Positions 44,205 to 54,108 of a stretch of 64,000 nt of DNA are shown one piece after another. The notes under the pieces were generated by a model. That model did not search any database. It saw only the letters and a program-made list of their open reading frames with translations, and was not told where the DNA came from. Position 1 is the first letter of the stretch, and every line of letters begins with the position of its first letter. A program made the translations under genes and the position numbers. Source of the DNA: an uncultured Roseburia sp. (GTDB taxonomy: Bacteria > Bacillota > Clostridia > Lachnospirales > Lachnospiraceae); the NCBI GenBank assembly GCA_934292805.1, contig CAKQXQ010000003.1, positions 1 through 64,000 on the forward strand. Reading direction: 5' to 3'.

Positions 44205-45071
44205 ATGAGTAAAAAGATTTTAGTAACAGGATGTAACGGACAGCTTGGACGTGCGATCAACAATGAATATGCAGGCTGTGATGTAACATTTATCAACACA
44301 GACGTCGTAGAAGCAGAAGGTGTTGTTGCATTAGACATTACCAAAGTAGATGAAGTTCTGGCACTTGTCCGCAAGGAGAGACCGGATGTCATCATCAACT
44401 GTGCTGCACATACGAACGTAGATGCATGCGAACAGCAGTGGGATGCAGCATACCGCATCAATGCATTGGGACCAAGAAACCTTGCGATCGCAGCAGAAGA
44501 GGTCGGAGCCAAGATGATGCATGTGTCTACAGACTATGTATTTGAAGGAAACGGAACAAGACCATATACAGAGTTCGATGCTCCGAACCCGGTCAGTGCT
44601 TATGGCAAGACCAAGTTAGAGGGCGAGAAGTTCGTGGAGCAGTTTTCCAATCATTTCTTTATCTTCCGTACAGCATGGTTATATGGTGATGGAAAGAACT
44701 TCGTAAAGACGATGCTCCGCCTGTCTGAGACACACGATGAAGTAAATGTAGTGTGTGACCAGCTTGGATCCCCGACAAGTGCAGTAGAGCTTGCAAGAGC
44801 GATCCATCATTACGAAGGAACAGAGAACTATGGTCTCTATCATGCAACCTGCGAAGGAGATACCAACTGGGCAGAATTTACAGAAGAGATCTTCAAACGT
44901 GCAGGAAAGACAACCAAAGTCAACCATGTGACAAGCAGACAGTACAAGGAGATGAATCCGGCATCCGCAGACAGACCGGCTTACTCCATCCTTGACAACT
45001 ACATGATGCGTCTGGCAGACGGCTACAAGATGGCTGACTGGAAAGATGCTCTGGATGAATACATGAAATAA
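44205..45071 (+). CDS. rfbD: dTDP-4-dehydrorhamnose reductase
   Basis: 288 residues, SDR fold. N-terminal ILVTGCNGQLG binds NADPH; catalytic STDYVFEG and the Tyr/Lys pair in VSAYGKTKLEGE are present. It catalyses the last step from dTDP-4-keto-L-rhamnose to dTDP-L-rhamnose. AAGAGGAGCAGGAAA precedes the ATG. It is the first of four rhamnose genes; an internal promoter follows before rfbB. Confidence 0.95.
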   Translation: MSKKILVTGCNGQLGRAINNEYAGCDVTFINTDVVEAEGVVALDITKVDEVLALVRKERPDVIINCAAHTNVDACEQQWDAAYRINALGPRNLAIAAEEVGAKMMHVSTDYVFEGNGTRPYTEFDAPNPVSAYGKTKLEGEKFVEQFSNHFFIFRTAWLYGDGKNFVKTMLRLSETHDEVNVVCDQLGSPTSAVELARAIHHYEGTENYGLYHATCEGDTNWAEFTEEIFKRAGKTTKVNHVTSRQYKEMNPASADRPAYSILDNYMMRLADGYKMADWKDALDEYMK

Positions 45072-45100
45072 GCTTAAGAAAATACTAAGAAGCACAAAAC

Positions 45101-45129
45101 TTGTCTTAGTATACAAAATATGGTAGAAT
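45101..45129 (+). promoter_or_regulatory. Internal promoter before rfbB
   Basis: TTGTCT and TAGAAT are separated by 17 bp, 35 bp before the rfbB start. A small stem (ATACTAAGA / TCTTAGTAT, about 45082-45112) overlaps the -35 region and may be a weak terminator or operator. Confidence 0.5.
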
Positions 45130-45164
45130 AATAATTAACTATGAGAAAAAGGGAGGGTCTCTCA

Positions 45165-46250
45165 ATGAGAACATACTTAGTAACAGGGGGAGCCGGATTT
45201 ATCGGTTCGAACTACATTCATTACATGTTCCGTAAATATGATAATGAAATCAGAATCATCAACGTGGATGCATTAACTTATGCAGGCAACCTGGAGAACT
45301 TGAAAGATATCGAGAATAGAGAGAATTACACATTTATCAAAGCAGATGTGACAGACAAGGAAGCGATCATGAAGATCTTCGAAGAGAATGATATCGACCG
45401 TGTCGTACATTTCGCAGCAGAGAGCCATGTAGACAGAAGTATCAAGCATCCGGAAGTATTCGTGAATACGAACGTAATGGGAACAGCTGTTATGCTCAAC
45501 TGTGCAAAAGCAGCATGGGAGTTACCGGATGGAAGCTACAAGGAAGGTAAGAAGTTCCTTCATGTTTCTACAGATGAAGTATACGGATCTCTTCCAGATG
45601 ACGGCGTAAGCTTCTTCTATGAGACAACTCCATATCAGCCACACAGCCCATACTCTGCAAGTAAGGCATCTTCTGATATGTTAGTAAAATCCTATATTGA
45701 CACATACCATTTCCCGGCGAACATCACAAACACATCCAACAACTATGGCCCTTACCAGTTCCCGGAGAAATTAATTCCACTTATCATCAACAATGCATTA
45801 CAGGGAAAAGAACTTCCAGTATATGGTGATGGATTAAATATCCGTGACTGGTTATATGTAGATGATCATGCCAAGGGAATCGATATGGTTCAGGAACTTG
45901 GAAGACTTGGTGAGTCTTACAACATCGGTGGACACAATGAGAAGCGTAACATTGAGATCATCAACATCATCATCGAGACACTTCGGGAGATCTTACCGGA
46001 CAGTGATCCTAGAAAAGCAAATGTAAGCAAAGACCTGATCACATATGTAGCTGACCGTAAGGGACATGACCGCAGATATGCGATCGCACCTGATAAGATC
46101 AAAGCTGAGATCGGCTGGGAGCCTGAGACCATGTTCAAAGATGGTATCAAGTTAACGATCGCATGGTACTTAGAGCATATGGACTGGATGGCAAATGTAA
46201 CAAGTGGCGATTACCAGAAATACTACGAGGATATGTACTCAGACAGATAA
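45165..46250 (+). CDS. rfbB: dTDP-glucose 4,6-dehydratase
   Basis: 361 residues. VTGGAGFIGSNYIHYM at the N-terminus is the NAD-binding loop. The active-site segments VSTDEVYGSLPDDG and the YSASKASSDMLV Tyr-Lys pair are intact. It converts dTDP-glucose to dTDP-4-keto-6-deoxyglucose. The ATG at 45165 follows GGGAGGG; an upstream in-frame ATG at 45141 has no site. A strong hairpin follows the stop. Confidence 0.96.
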   Translation: MRTYLVTGGAGFIGSNYIHYMFRKYDNEIRIINVDALTYAGNLENLKDIENRENYTFIKADVTDKEAIMKIFEENDIDRVVHFAAESHVDRSIKHPEVFVNTNVMGTAVMLNCAKAAWELPDGSYKEGKKFLHVSTDEVYGSLPDDGVSFFYETTPYQPHSPYSASKASSDMLVKSYIDTYHFPANITNTSNNYGPYQFPEKLIPLIINNALQGKELPVYGDGLNIRDWLYVDDHAKGIDMVQELGRLGESYNIGGHNEKRNIEIINIIIETLREILPDSDPRKANVSKDLITYVADRKGHDRRYAIAPDKIKAEIGWEPETMFKDGIKLTIAWYLEHMDWMANVTSGDYQKYYEDMYSDR

Positions 46251-46263
46251 TAAGGCACAAAAT

Positions 46264-46310
46264 AGCAGTATCGTCCGGAAAGGTCGGACGATACTGCTTG
46301 TTTGCGTTTT
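46264..46310 (+). terminator. Hairpin terminator after rfbB
   Basis: A perfect 14-bp stem (46264-46277 with 46285-46298) closes a seven-base loop and is followed by TGTTTGCGTTTTT. It may cut off or attenuate transcription within the cluster; the next gene is 98 bp further on. Confidence 0.75.
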
Positions 46311-46395
46311 TAAAGAAGGCAGTTTTTGAACAAAAAACAGCAGAAACAGCCTGATAACTTTTATGGACAATTTTTAAAAGAGAGAGGAATCACGA

Positions 46396-47274
46396 ATGAA
46401 AGGTATTATTTTAGCCGGAGGATCCGGAACACGTTTATATCCACTGACCAAAGCTATTTCCAAACAGATCATGCCTGTTTATGATAAACCGATGATCTAC
46501 TATCCATTATCCACACTGATGCTTGCAGGTATCCGTGAAGTACTGATCATCTCCACACCGAGAGACCTTCCGGTATTTGAGGAGCTTTTAGGAGACGGAT
46601 CACAGCTTGGAATGAGGTTTGAATATGCGATCCAGGAACAGCCAAGAGGACTGGCAGATGCATTCATCATCGGCGAAGAATTCATTGGCAAGGATGCAGT
46701 GGCACTGGTACTCGGAGATAACATTTTCTACGGACAGAGCTTTTCAAAAGTTTTAAGAAGTGCTGCAGAGCGTACAGAGAATGAAGCGGGAGCAACGATT
46801 TTCGGATATTATGTAAGAGATCCGAGAGAATATGGTGTTGTTGAGTTCGATGAGAACGGCAAAGCATTATCCATCGAGGAGAAACCGGAGAATCCAAAGT
46901 CAAACTACGCAGTACCGGGTCTTTACTTCTATGACAATGATGTTGTAGAGATCGCCAAGAATGTAAAACCATCTGCAAGAGGTGAGATCGAGATCACAAG
47001 CGTGAACAACGAATACTTGAACAGAGGAACCTTAAATGTTGAGACACTCGGAAGAGGTTTCGCATGGTTAGATACCGGAAATCACGACATGCTCCTTGCA
47101 GCAGCTGATTTTGTATCTGCTTTCCAGAAACGTCAGGGATTATATATCTCCTGTATCGAAGAGATCGCTTACAAACGCGGATTCATCGATAAAGAGCAGC
47201 TTATTAAGCTTGCACAGCCATTACTTAAAACAGATTATGGCAAATACCTGATGGAGATCGCAGAGGGCTTATAA
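46396..47274 (+). CDS. rfbA: Glucose-1-phosphate thymidylyltransferase
   Basis: 292 residues. The nucleotidyltransferase signature [19 protein letters not shown] begins at residue 6, with further typical segments [11 protein letters not shown] and [11 protein letters not shown]. It makes dTDP-glucose from dTTP and glucose-1-phosphate, the first step to dTDP-rhamnose. GAGAGAGGAATCACGA precedes the ATG. The following 79-bp gap contains short imperfect repeats (ATTATAAGAG twice) and no gene. Confidence 0.96.
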   Translation: MKGIILAGGSGTRLYPLTKAISKQIMPVYDKPMIYYPLSTLMLAGIREVLIISTPRDLPVFEELLGDGSQLGMRFEYAIQEQPRGLADAFIIGEEFIGKDAVALVLGDNIFYGQSFSKVLRSAAERTENEAGATIFGYYVRDPREYGVVEFDENGKALSIEEKPENPKSNYAVPGLYFYDNDVVEIAKNVKPSARGEIEITSVNNEYLNRGTLNVETLGRGFAWLDTGNHDMLLAAADFVSAFQKRQGLYISCIEEIAYKRGFIDKEQLIKLAQPLLKTDYGKYLMEIAEGL

Positions 47275-47353
47275 AAGAAGAAGTATTATAAGAGAAGTGG
47301 CATTATAAGAGCAGAAGTGACAACGGCATAAGTTAGAAACGAGGAATTGAGAA

Positions 47354-47929
47354 ATGGGAAAAATAAAAGTAACAGATAACTGCAACGGAATTGCAGGATT
47401 AAAAGTGATCGAGCCAACCGTATTCGGGGATGCCCGCGGATATTTCATGGAGACATATAACTACAATGATTTCAAGGAAGCAGGAATTGACTGCGAGTTC
47501 GTACAGGACAATCAGTCTGCATCCAAAAAGGGTGTATTACGTGGACTGCATTTCCAGATCAACTATCCTCAGGACAAGTTAGTCCGTGTAGTAAACGGCG
47601 AAGTATTCGACGTTGCAGTAGATTTAAGAGAAGGATCAGAGACTTTCGGAAAATGGTTCGGAGTTACTCTGTCTGCTGAGAATAAGAAACAGTTCTTTAT
47701 CCCGAAGGGATTCGCACATGGATTTATCGTATTATCTGATTATGCAGAATTCTGCTACAAAGTGACTGATTTCTATCATCCGAATGATGAAGGCGGACTT
47801 TTATGGAAAGATCCAAAGATCGGTGTAGAATGGCCGATGCCGGAAGGAATGACAGAGGAAGACCTGATTTTATCTGATAAGGATAAAGTATGGGACGGAA
47901 TCGACGCATATGTTGCTGCACGCAGATAA
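47354..47929 (+). CDS. rfbC: dTDP-4-dehydrorhamnose 3,5-epimerase
   Basis: 191 residues, cupin fold. Family landmarks include FGDARGYFMETYN, the substrate-binding LRGLHFQ with catalytic His, and VVNGEVFDVAVDLR, IPKGFAHGF. It completes the four-enzyme dTDP-L-rhamnose set. GAGGAATTGAGAA precedes the ATG. A 10-bp stem hairpin (47952-47979) separates it from the exporter genes. Confidence 0.95.
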   Translation: MGKIKVTDNCNGIAGLKVIEPTVFGDARGYFMETYNYNDFKEAGIDCEFVQDNQSASKKGVLRGLHFQINYPQDKLVRVVNGEVFDVAVDLREGSETFGKWFGVTLSAENKKQFFIPKGFAHGFIVLSDYAEFCYKVTDFYHPNDEGGLLWKDPKIGVEWPMPEGMTEEDLILSDKDKVWDGIDAYVAARR

Positions 47930-47951
47930 GTGTCAATCCACACAGGAAAGC

Positions 47952-47979
47952 AGCTGCCTGCAAAAGCATGCAGGCAGCT
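47952..47979 (+). other. Intercistronic hairpin between rfbC and the exporter permease
   Basis: AGCTGCCTGC pairs with GCAGGCAGCT around an eight-base loop. A weak T-stretch follows (TTTATAAAAT), so it may be an attenuator or RNA processing signal. Confidence 0.55.
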
Positions 47980-48019
47980 TTATAAAATGACAGTAAAGGA
48001 AGAAGGAACAGGAAAACGT

Positions 48020-48850
48020 ATGTCAGAAAAGCAAAAACAGATCAGTATGCCAAAGGAGATTCTTAACAACCGGAAATTAATCTGGGATCTGTCAAAGAAT
48101 GATTTCAAAACAAAATTCGCAGGATCTTATCTCGGGATCATCTGGGCATTTGTCCAGCCAATCGTAACCGTACTTGTATACTGGTTCGTTTTTGAAAAGG
48201 GAATGCATGCCAATGGGATCAACTTAAGATCAGGTATTCAAGTGCCATTTGTATTGTGGCTGATCGCAGGTCTGGTGCCATGGTTTTTCTTTCAGGAGGT
48301 ATTAAGCAGCGGAACTAATGCACTGCTCGAATACAGCTATCTTGTGAAGAAAGTGGTATTCCAGATTGATATACTGCCGATCATTAAAGTGATCTCTGCG
48401 ATGTTTGTCCACCTGTTCTTTATCGGATTTACCGTTTTAATGTATGCACTTTACGGATACTATCCGAATCTGTATACATTACAGATATTATATTATTCTT
48501 TTGCAATGCTGATGTTATTACTGGGACTGATCTATGCTACATCAGCCATGGTGGTTTTCTTCAAGGACCTTGGACAGATCATAGGTATCGTGCTCCAGGT
48601 CGGAGTCTGGATGACACCGATCATGTGGAACATTGATGCGATCGAATTAAACCCAGTACTTATCACGATCCTGAAGCTGAATCCGATGTACTACATTGTA
48701 GCAGGATACCGCGATTCACTGATCAACCAGACCGGATTCTGGGAACATCCGGGGATGACCGTTTATTACTGGATCTTTACACTGGTGGTATTCCTGGTCG
48801 GAACAAGAATCTTTATGAAATTAAAACCACATTTTGCGGATGTGTTATAG
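48020..48850 (+). CDS. wzm: Polysaccharide ABC exporter permease (Wzm/TagG-like)
   Basis: 276 residues with six membrane helices. NRKLIWDLSKNDFKTKFAGSYLGIIWAFVQP is the typical N-terminal amphipathic start of ABC-2 polysaccharide exporters, and the C-terminal half contains the NPMYYIVAGYRDSLI segment. With the ATPase encoded 12 bp downstream it should transport a complete lipid-linked glycan across the membrane. I set the start at the ATG at 48020 (after AGGAAAACGT); upstream in-frame starts lie in the hairpin region. Confidence 0.9.
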   Translation: MSEKQKQISMPKEILNNRKLIWDLSKNDFKTKFAGSYLGIIWAFVQPIVTVLVYWFVFEKGMHANGINLRSGIQVPFVLWLIAGLVPWFFFQEVLSSGTNALLEYSYLVKKVVFQIDILPIIKVISAMFVHLFFIGFTVLMYALYGYYPNLYTLQILYYSFAMLMLLLGLIYATSAMVVFFKDLGQIIGIVLQVGVWMTPIMWNIDAIELNPVLITILKLNPMYYIVAGYRDSLINQTGFWEHPGMTVYYWIFTLVVFLVGTRIFMKLKPHFADVL

Positions 48851-48862
48851 GAAGGTAGCCGG

Positions 48863-50122
48863 ATGGATAACATTGCAATTTCAGTAGAACACGTAAAAAA
48901 AGTATACAAGCTGTATGACAGAAACCGTGACAGGTTAAAGGATGCATTAGGACTTTCAAAGAAGCCACTCGGAAAGGATCACTATGCATTGAACGACGTT
49001 TCTTTTCAGGTAAAACAGGGAGAGACCGTCGGGATCATCGGAACGAACGGTTCCGGAAAATCCACCATATTAAAGATCATTACCGGAGTTTTAAATCCTA
49101 CAGCCGGGGAAGTAAAGGTGAATGGAAGAATTTCCGCACTGTTAGAATTAGGTGCCGGTTTTAATATGGAATATACAGGAATTGAAAATATTTACTTAAA
49201 TGGAACAATGATCGGTTTTACAAAAGAAGAGATCGATGCAAAGCTTCAGGACATTCTTGATTTTGCAGATATCGGAGATTTTGTAAATCAGCCGGTGAAG
49301 ACATATTCCAGCGGTATGTTTGTCCGCCTTGCATTTGCGGTTGCGATCAATATCGAACCGGAGATCCTGATCGTAGATGAGGCATTGTCCGTCGGAGACG
49401 TCTTCTTCCAGACAAAGTGTTATCATAAATTTGAAGAATTTAAGAAAATGGGAAAGACCATCCTTTTTGTCAGCCATGATCTCGGAAGTATCGGAAAGTA
49501 CTGTGACAGAGTTGTGCTTCTAAACAGAGGTGTGAAGCTCGACGAAGGAAAACCAAAAGACATGATCGATCTGTACAAGAAGGTAATGGCAGAATCGAAA
49601 ATGGGGGATGCTCCGAAGAAAGAAGAGGGGCATACAGCAACGGAAGGGGTTGCGTGGAAAGAATCCATGATCTTAAATCCGGAAAAACAGGAGTATGGTG
49701 ATAAAAAGGCAGAGATTATTGACTTCGGTCTTTTTGATGCCGAAGATAAAATCACGAACACTGTTTCAAAATTTGAAGAATGTACCTTAAAAATAAAAGT
49801 AAAATTCCATGAAGATGTGTTAAATCCAATCTTTGCATTTACCATCAGAGATCTGAAAGGAACCGATCTTACAGGAACGAACTCTCTGATCGAGGGATTA
49901 GAGCCGGGTCTTGTGGAGGCAGGAACAACGCTTACCGTATCGTTTAAGCAGAAGCTGCCATTCCAGAAGGGACAGTATCTGTTGCAGCTTGGCTGCACAG
50001 GTTATAATGGGGATGATCTTGAAGTCCACCACAGACTTTATGACATCTGCCTGATCCAGGTTCTTTCCAACAAAGTAACTGTCGGTTACTTCGACCTGAA
50101 TTCCGTTGTGAGCATGGATTAA
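48863..50122 (+). CDS. wzt: Polysaccharide ABC exporter ATPase with C-terminal glycan-binding domain (Wzt)
   Basis: 419 residues. The ATPase domain occupies about 1-245: Walker A GTNGSGKST (Gly60 to Thr68), signature YSSGMFVRLAFAVA, Walker B ILIVDEALSVGD. After a linker, residues about 275-419 form a beta-rich Wzt_C-type domain (for example KIKVKFHEDVLNPIFAFTIRDLKG and the closing HHRLYDICLIQVLS). In O9a-type systems this domain recognises the chemically capped non-reducing end of the glycan before export. Its presence here predicts that the chain carries a cap. The methyltransferase and kinase-like genes three and four genes on are the obvious cap makers. Confidence 0.93.
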   Translation: MDNIAISVEHVKKVYKLYDRNRDRLKDALGLSKKPLGKDHYALNDVSFQVKQGETVGIIGTNGSGKSTILKIITGVLNPTAGEVKVNGRISALLELGAGFNMEYTGIENIYLNGTMIGFTKEEIDAKLQDILDFADIGDFVNQPVKTYSSGMFVRLAFAVAINIEPEILIVDEALSVGDVFFQTKCYHKFEEFKKMGKTILFVSHDLGSIGKYCDRVVLLNRGVKLDEGKPKDMIDLYKKVMAESKMGDAPKKEEGHTATEGVAWKESMILNPEKQEYGDKKAEIIDFGLFDAEDKITNTVSKFEECTLKIKVKFHEDVLNPIFAFTIRDLKGTDLTGTNSLIEGLEPGLVEAGTTLTVSFKQKLPFQKGQYLLQLGCTGYNGDDLEVHHRLYDICLIQVLSNKVTVGYFDLNSVVSMD

Positions 50123-50137
50123 ATAAAAAGGAGCAAT

Positions 50138-53100
50138 ATGGGTAAAGTACAGAAACTAGCAGCAGTTGTAAAAGAGGGAATACAGAATCCTCAGAAGATA
50201 AAAAAAGGACTGAAAGTCTTAAAAAACCAGGGACCGGAGATATTCAGACAGCGTCTGTCTGCCAGTGTGAATTATGAACCATCCTATGGCAGAGTGAAGA
50301 AGGAAAAGCTGAAAAATTACAGTGGAGATATCCTCTTTTCCGTTGTGATGCCGGTATATAACGTTGATATCAAATGGCTTGACAAGGCGATTGAATCTAT
50401 AGAGAAACAGAATTACCAGAACTGGGAGATCTGTATTGCAGATGACTGCTCTACCAGACAGGAAGTAAGAGATCATCTGGCAGAGATCAAAGACAGCAGG
50501 ATCAAGATTAAGTTGCTGGAGAAGAATAAGGGAATCTCAGGGGCAACCAACGAAGCAGCAGCTCTGGCATCCGGAGATTACATTCTCCTTATGGACAATG
50601 ATGATGAGCTTGCACCTTCTGCACTTCATGAATTTTATCAGAAGATCCGGAAAGAAGGATCCGAGATCATTTACAGTGACATGGACATTATTGATGCAAA
50701 AGGCAAAACAAGAGATCCATTATGTAAACCAGACTGGTCGCCGGATCTGTTCTTAAGCCAGATGTATCTGGGACACCTTGTAGGCTTTCAGAGATCTTTA
50801 TTCGAGGAAGTCGGCGGATTCCGCAGCGAGTTTAACGGCAGTCAGGATTATGATCTGCTGCTTCGCATGACAGAGAAAACAGATAAGATCGGTCATATTT
50901 CCGAGATCCTTTATCACTGGAGAGACCTTCCAAGTTCTACAGCAGCCAATCCGGAGTCAAAGCCATACGCACAGACAGCAGGACTGAATGCGATCCAGGA
51001 ACATCTTGACCGCGTCTATGGAAAAGGTGCGGCAACTGTGAATGAAACAGAAAATCTTTTTGTCTATGATGTGAGATATCATATGGATGCGGAACCAAAA
51101 GTTTCCATTATTATCCCGATCAAAGACCACGCAGATCTGCTTCAGGCGGCAATTGACAGCATATATGCGAAGACAGCCTATAAGAATTTTGAGATCATTA
51201 TTTTAAATAACAATTCAGAGAAGGAAGAGACATTTGCCTATCTGAAAGATGTCGTAAAAGAACATGACAATATCATCGTAGAGGATGCAGCATTTGAATT
51301 CAACTGGTCGAAACTCAACAATTACGGAATGAAATTTGCCAGTGGTGATGTCTATGTATGCCTGAACAATGATGTGGAAGTGATCGAACCGGAGTGGCTC
51401 ACAAGATTAGTCGAGAAAGCAGTGAGAAAAGATGTCGGCGTTGTCGGCGGACTGCTTTTATATGAGGATAATACGATCCAGCATGCCGGCGTTGTCATCG
51501 GAATGGGTGGCTGGGCAGATCACGTATTCAAAGGAATGAAGCCGCAGCATTATGGTTCTCCATTCGTATCACCGATGGTGACAAGAAATGTTTCCGCAGT
51601 GACCGGAGCATGTCTTGCTGTCTCCAGGGCAACGATCGAGAAAATCGGTGGATTTGATGAGCAGTTTATCGTGTGCGGAAGCGACATTGAGCTTGCACTC
51701 CGTGCAAATCAGAACGGACTTGTGAATATATATGACCCGAATGTCCGTCTGTACCACTATGAATCCAAGAGCAGAGATGCATCCAAAATCCCACAGATCG
51801 ATTTTGATCTGTCTGACCGGATGTACAAGAACTACCGTAAGAACGGAGATCCTTATTATAACAGAAATCTTGACTATTATTGCTGTCAGCCAAAGATCTG
51901 TGCTGCAGCAGTGCAGAATGCAAGAGAGCAGGAGGAGAAAATGCTTCTGAAAAGAAAAAGAGAGACTGGATTACCACAGTTAGATACCAATGTATATGAG
52001 ATCACACCTTACACGTTCCGTAAGATCGACTATCCGAACCGGAGGATCAATCTGCTTGTTCCATCCATCAACGCAGAGCATGTATTCGGCGGGATCTCAA
52101 CAGCATTAAAATTCTTCGATACCCTGGTAAAAGCACTGGGATATGATGCACGAATCATTCTTGTAGACGCAGAGCCGAATAAGGCAGCCATTAAGAAGTA
52201 TTCCGATGAGTATACATTCGTAAAAGCGGAAGAGGATTCGCTTGCAGCAAAGCAGATTGTTCCATACAGCAACCGTTATAACCGCAGTATTCCGGTTTCA
52301 GAGAATGATTATTTCCTGTTCACCGGATGGTGGACAGCTTATTGCTGCCAGGATGCGTACCTTGGATTCGAGAGTACCTTTGGTATCAGACCGAACACAT
52401 TCCTTTATTTCATTCAGGATTATGAACCGGGATTCTATTCCTGGTCTACCAAATACATGCTGGCAGATTCCACTTATAAGAATGATTATCCGATGATCGC
52501 AATCTTTAACAGTATGCTGTTAAAGGAATTCTTTGACCAGAATCATTATCATTTTGCACACAGCTTTGCATTTGACCCGGTATTAAATGACGGATTAAGA
52601 AAAGCATTAGAGCAGATGCCGGCACAGATCGAGAAGAAGAAGCAGATCCTCGTCTATGGACGTCCGGGCACAGAACGTAATGCATTCAATCTGGTTGTAG
52701 CAGCATTAAAGAAATGGGTGATGATGCAGCCGGATATCGAGGAATGGGAGATCCTTTCCGCCGGCGAGATGCACAGATCGGTACCGCTTGGCAATGGCAA
52801 GGAGCTTGTTTCAGTCGGAAAGCTTACGATCGAAGAATACGCGAAGACATTACAGGAGACATATGCAGGAATTTCTCTCATGTGCTCTCCACACCCAAGC
52901 TATCCACCGCTTGAGATGTCTGTTTTTGATGTGAAGACGATTACCAATACCTATGCGAACAAAGATCTGAAAGATTTTAACGATAACATGGTTTCACTGG
53001 ACAATATCAGTCCGAACAACATTGCAACACACCTGACAGAAATCTGTAAGGCATACAGACCACAGGTGGAGCACAAAGAAGCCAATCCTCTCTATGTGAA

Positions 53101-53161
53101 GAACGATCATGTATTCGACTTCATTGAAGAGATCGGAAAAATCCTTGAAGAAGAAAAATAG
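50138..53161 (+). CDS. Three-module glycosyltransferase (GT2-GT2-WsaF-like)
   Basis: 1007 residues, no membrane segment. First GT2 module about 65-290: FSVVMPVYNVDIKWLDKAI and DxD in LLMDNDDELAP. Second GT2 module about 320-560: VSIIIPIKDHADLLQAAI, IILNNNSEKEE, CLNNDVEVIEPEWL, with the rhamnosyltransferase-type GACLAVSR. Third module about 635-1000: INLLVPSINAEHVFGGISTALKFFDTL and YFLFTGWWTAYC, resembling the rhamnosyltransferase WsaF (GT4-like). It could assemble a repeating rhamnose-containing unit as one processive enzyme. Located between wzt and the cap genes. Donor is probably dTDP-rhamnose. Confidence 0.88.
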   Translation: MGKVQKLAAVVKEGIQNPQKIKKGLKVLKNQGPEIFRQRLSASVNYEPSYGRVKKEKLKNYSGDILFSVVMPVYNVDIKWLDKAIESIEKQNYQNWEICIADDCSTRQEVRDHLAEIKDSRIKIKLLEKNKGISGATNEAAALASGDYILLMDNDDELAPSALHEFYQKIRKEGSEIIYSDMDIIDAKGKTRDPLCKPDWSPDLFLSQMYLGHLVGFQRSLFEEVGGFRSEFNGSQDYDLLLRMTEKTDKIGHISEILYHWRDLPSSTAANPESKPYAQTAGLNAIQEHLDRVYGKGAATVNETENLFVYDVRYHMDAEPKVSIIIPIKDHADLLQAAIDSIYAKTAYKNFEIIILNNNSEKEETFAYLKDVVKEHDNIIVEDAAFEFNWSKLNNYGMKFASGDVYVCLNNDVEVIEPEWLTRLVEKAVRKDVGVVGGLLLYEDNTIQHAGVVIGMGGWADHVFKGMKPQHYGSPFVSPMVTRNVSAVTGACLAVSRATIEKIGGFDEQFIVCGSDIELALRANQNGLVNIYDPNVRLYHYESKSRDASKIPQIDFDLSDRMYKNYRKNGDPYYNRNLDYYCCQPKICAAAVQNAREQEEKMLLKRKRETGLPQLDTNVYEITPYTFRKIDYPNRRINLLVPSINAEHVFGGISTALKFFDTLVKALGYDARIILVDAEPNKAAIKKYSDEYTFVKAEEDSLAAKQIVPYSNRYNRSIPVSENDYFLFTGWWTAYCCQDAYLGFESTFGIRPNTFLYFIQDYEPGFYSWSTKYMLADSTYKNDYPMIAIFNSMLLKEFFDQNHYHFAHSFAFDPVLNDGLRKALEQMPAQIEKKKQILVYGRPGTERNAFNLVVAALKKWVMMQPDIEEWEILSAGEMHRSVPLGNGKELVSVGKLTIEEYAKTLQETYAGISLMCSPHPSYPPLEMSVFDVKTITNTYANKDLKDFNDNMVSLDNISPNNIATHLTEICKAYRPQVEHKEANPLYVKNDHVFDFIEEIGKILEEEK

Positions 53162-53185
53162 CACAGGCTATGAAAGAGAGGTTCT

Positions 53186-54094
53186 ATGACAGAACAGGTT
53201 GGAAAAGTAACGCTGGATTACAGCTTTTACAGTGGACAGGATCAGTACAGCGACGGTGACATTGAAGATGATTTATTAAAACTGATCACAGAAGAGCCGG
53301 ATGTTGAGAAAATCTTAAAAAGAGATGACCGCTGGCCGGTATTATATCATTTTTCACCGGTCAGACAGAATATCCTGGAATGGTATCCGTTCAAAAAAGA
53401 CGCTTCCGTTCTGGAAATCGGTGCCGGATGCGGTGCGATCAGCGGAGTGCTCTGCAAAAATGCAAAGCATGTGACAAGCATTGATCTGTCAAAAAGAAGA
53501 TCACTGATTAATGCGAACCGCAACAGAGAGTATGATAATTTAACGATCATGGTCGGCAACTTTAATGATGTCGTCCTGGAAGAAAAATATGATTACATCA
53601 CACTGATCGGAGTGTTGGAATATGCCGGTTATTATACTGACGCGGAGCATCCGTTTGAGGCTTTCTTAAGAAAAATCAGCAGTTATCTGAAGGAAGACGG
53701 TAAATTACTGATCGCGATCGAGAACAAATTCGGACTGAAATACTGGGCAGGCTGCAGGGAAGAACATACCGGAAAGTTCTTTGACGGACTGGAAGGTTAT
53801 ATAGATACAGAGAGTAAGGTGCGTACATTCAGTAAGGATACCTTAAAGCAGATCATCAGTGATGCAGGCTATTCAAAAGCGGAGTTTTATTATCCGTTCC
53901 CGGATTACAAATTCCCGGTACAGATTTTTTCTGATGATTACCTTCCGAAGGAAGATGACCTTAACATTGGATTAGATACTTTTGATAATACAAGAATGAT
54001 GCTTTTTAACGAAAACAGGGTTTATGCAAGCCTTTTAAAAGAAAAGAAGTTTGATTTCTTTGCAAATTCATTCTTTGTGGAAGTAACACGATAA
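53186..54094 (+). CDS. SAM methyltransferase, likely glycan-end capping
   Basis: 302 residues. Motif I VLEIGAGCGAISGVLC starts at Val74-Leu75, with the acidic end of strand 2 in VTSIDLS; post-motif segments ITLIGVLEYAGYY and LLIAIENKFGLKYW recall the methyltransferase half of WbdD-like O-antigen chain terminators. It would add a methyl group (probably as methyl ether or methyl phosphate) to the end of the glycan. It is followed 14 bp later by a kinase-like gene. Assignment to capping depends on this context and on Wzt having a C-terminal glycan-binding domain. Confidence 0.8.
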   Translation: MTEQVGKVTLDYSFYSGQDQYSDGDIEDDLLKLITEEPDVEKILKRDDRWPVLYHFSPVRQNILEWYPFKKDASVLEIGAGCGAISGVLCKNAKHVTSIDLSKRRSLINANRNREYDNLTIMVGNFNDVVLEEKYDYITLIGVLEYAGYYTDAEHPFEAFLRKISSYLKEDGKLLIAIENKFGLKYWAGCREEHTGKFFDGLEGYIDTESKVRTFSKDTLKQIISDAGYSKAEFYYPFPDYKFPVQIFSDDYLPKEDDLNIGLDTFDNTRMMLFNENRVYASLLKEKKFDFFANSFFVEVTR

Positions 54095-54108
54095 TGTGAG
54101 GTGATAAC

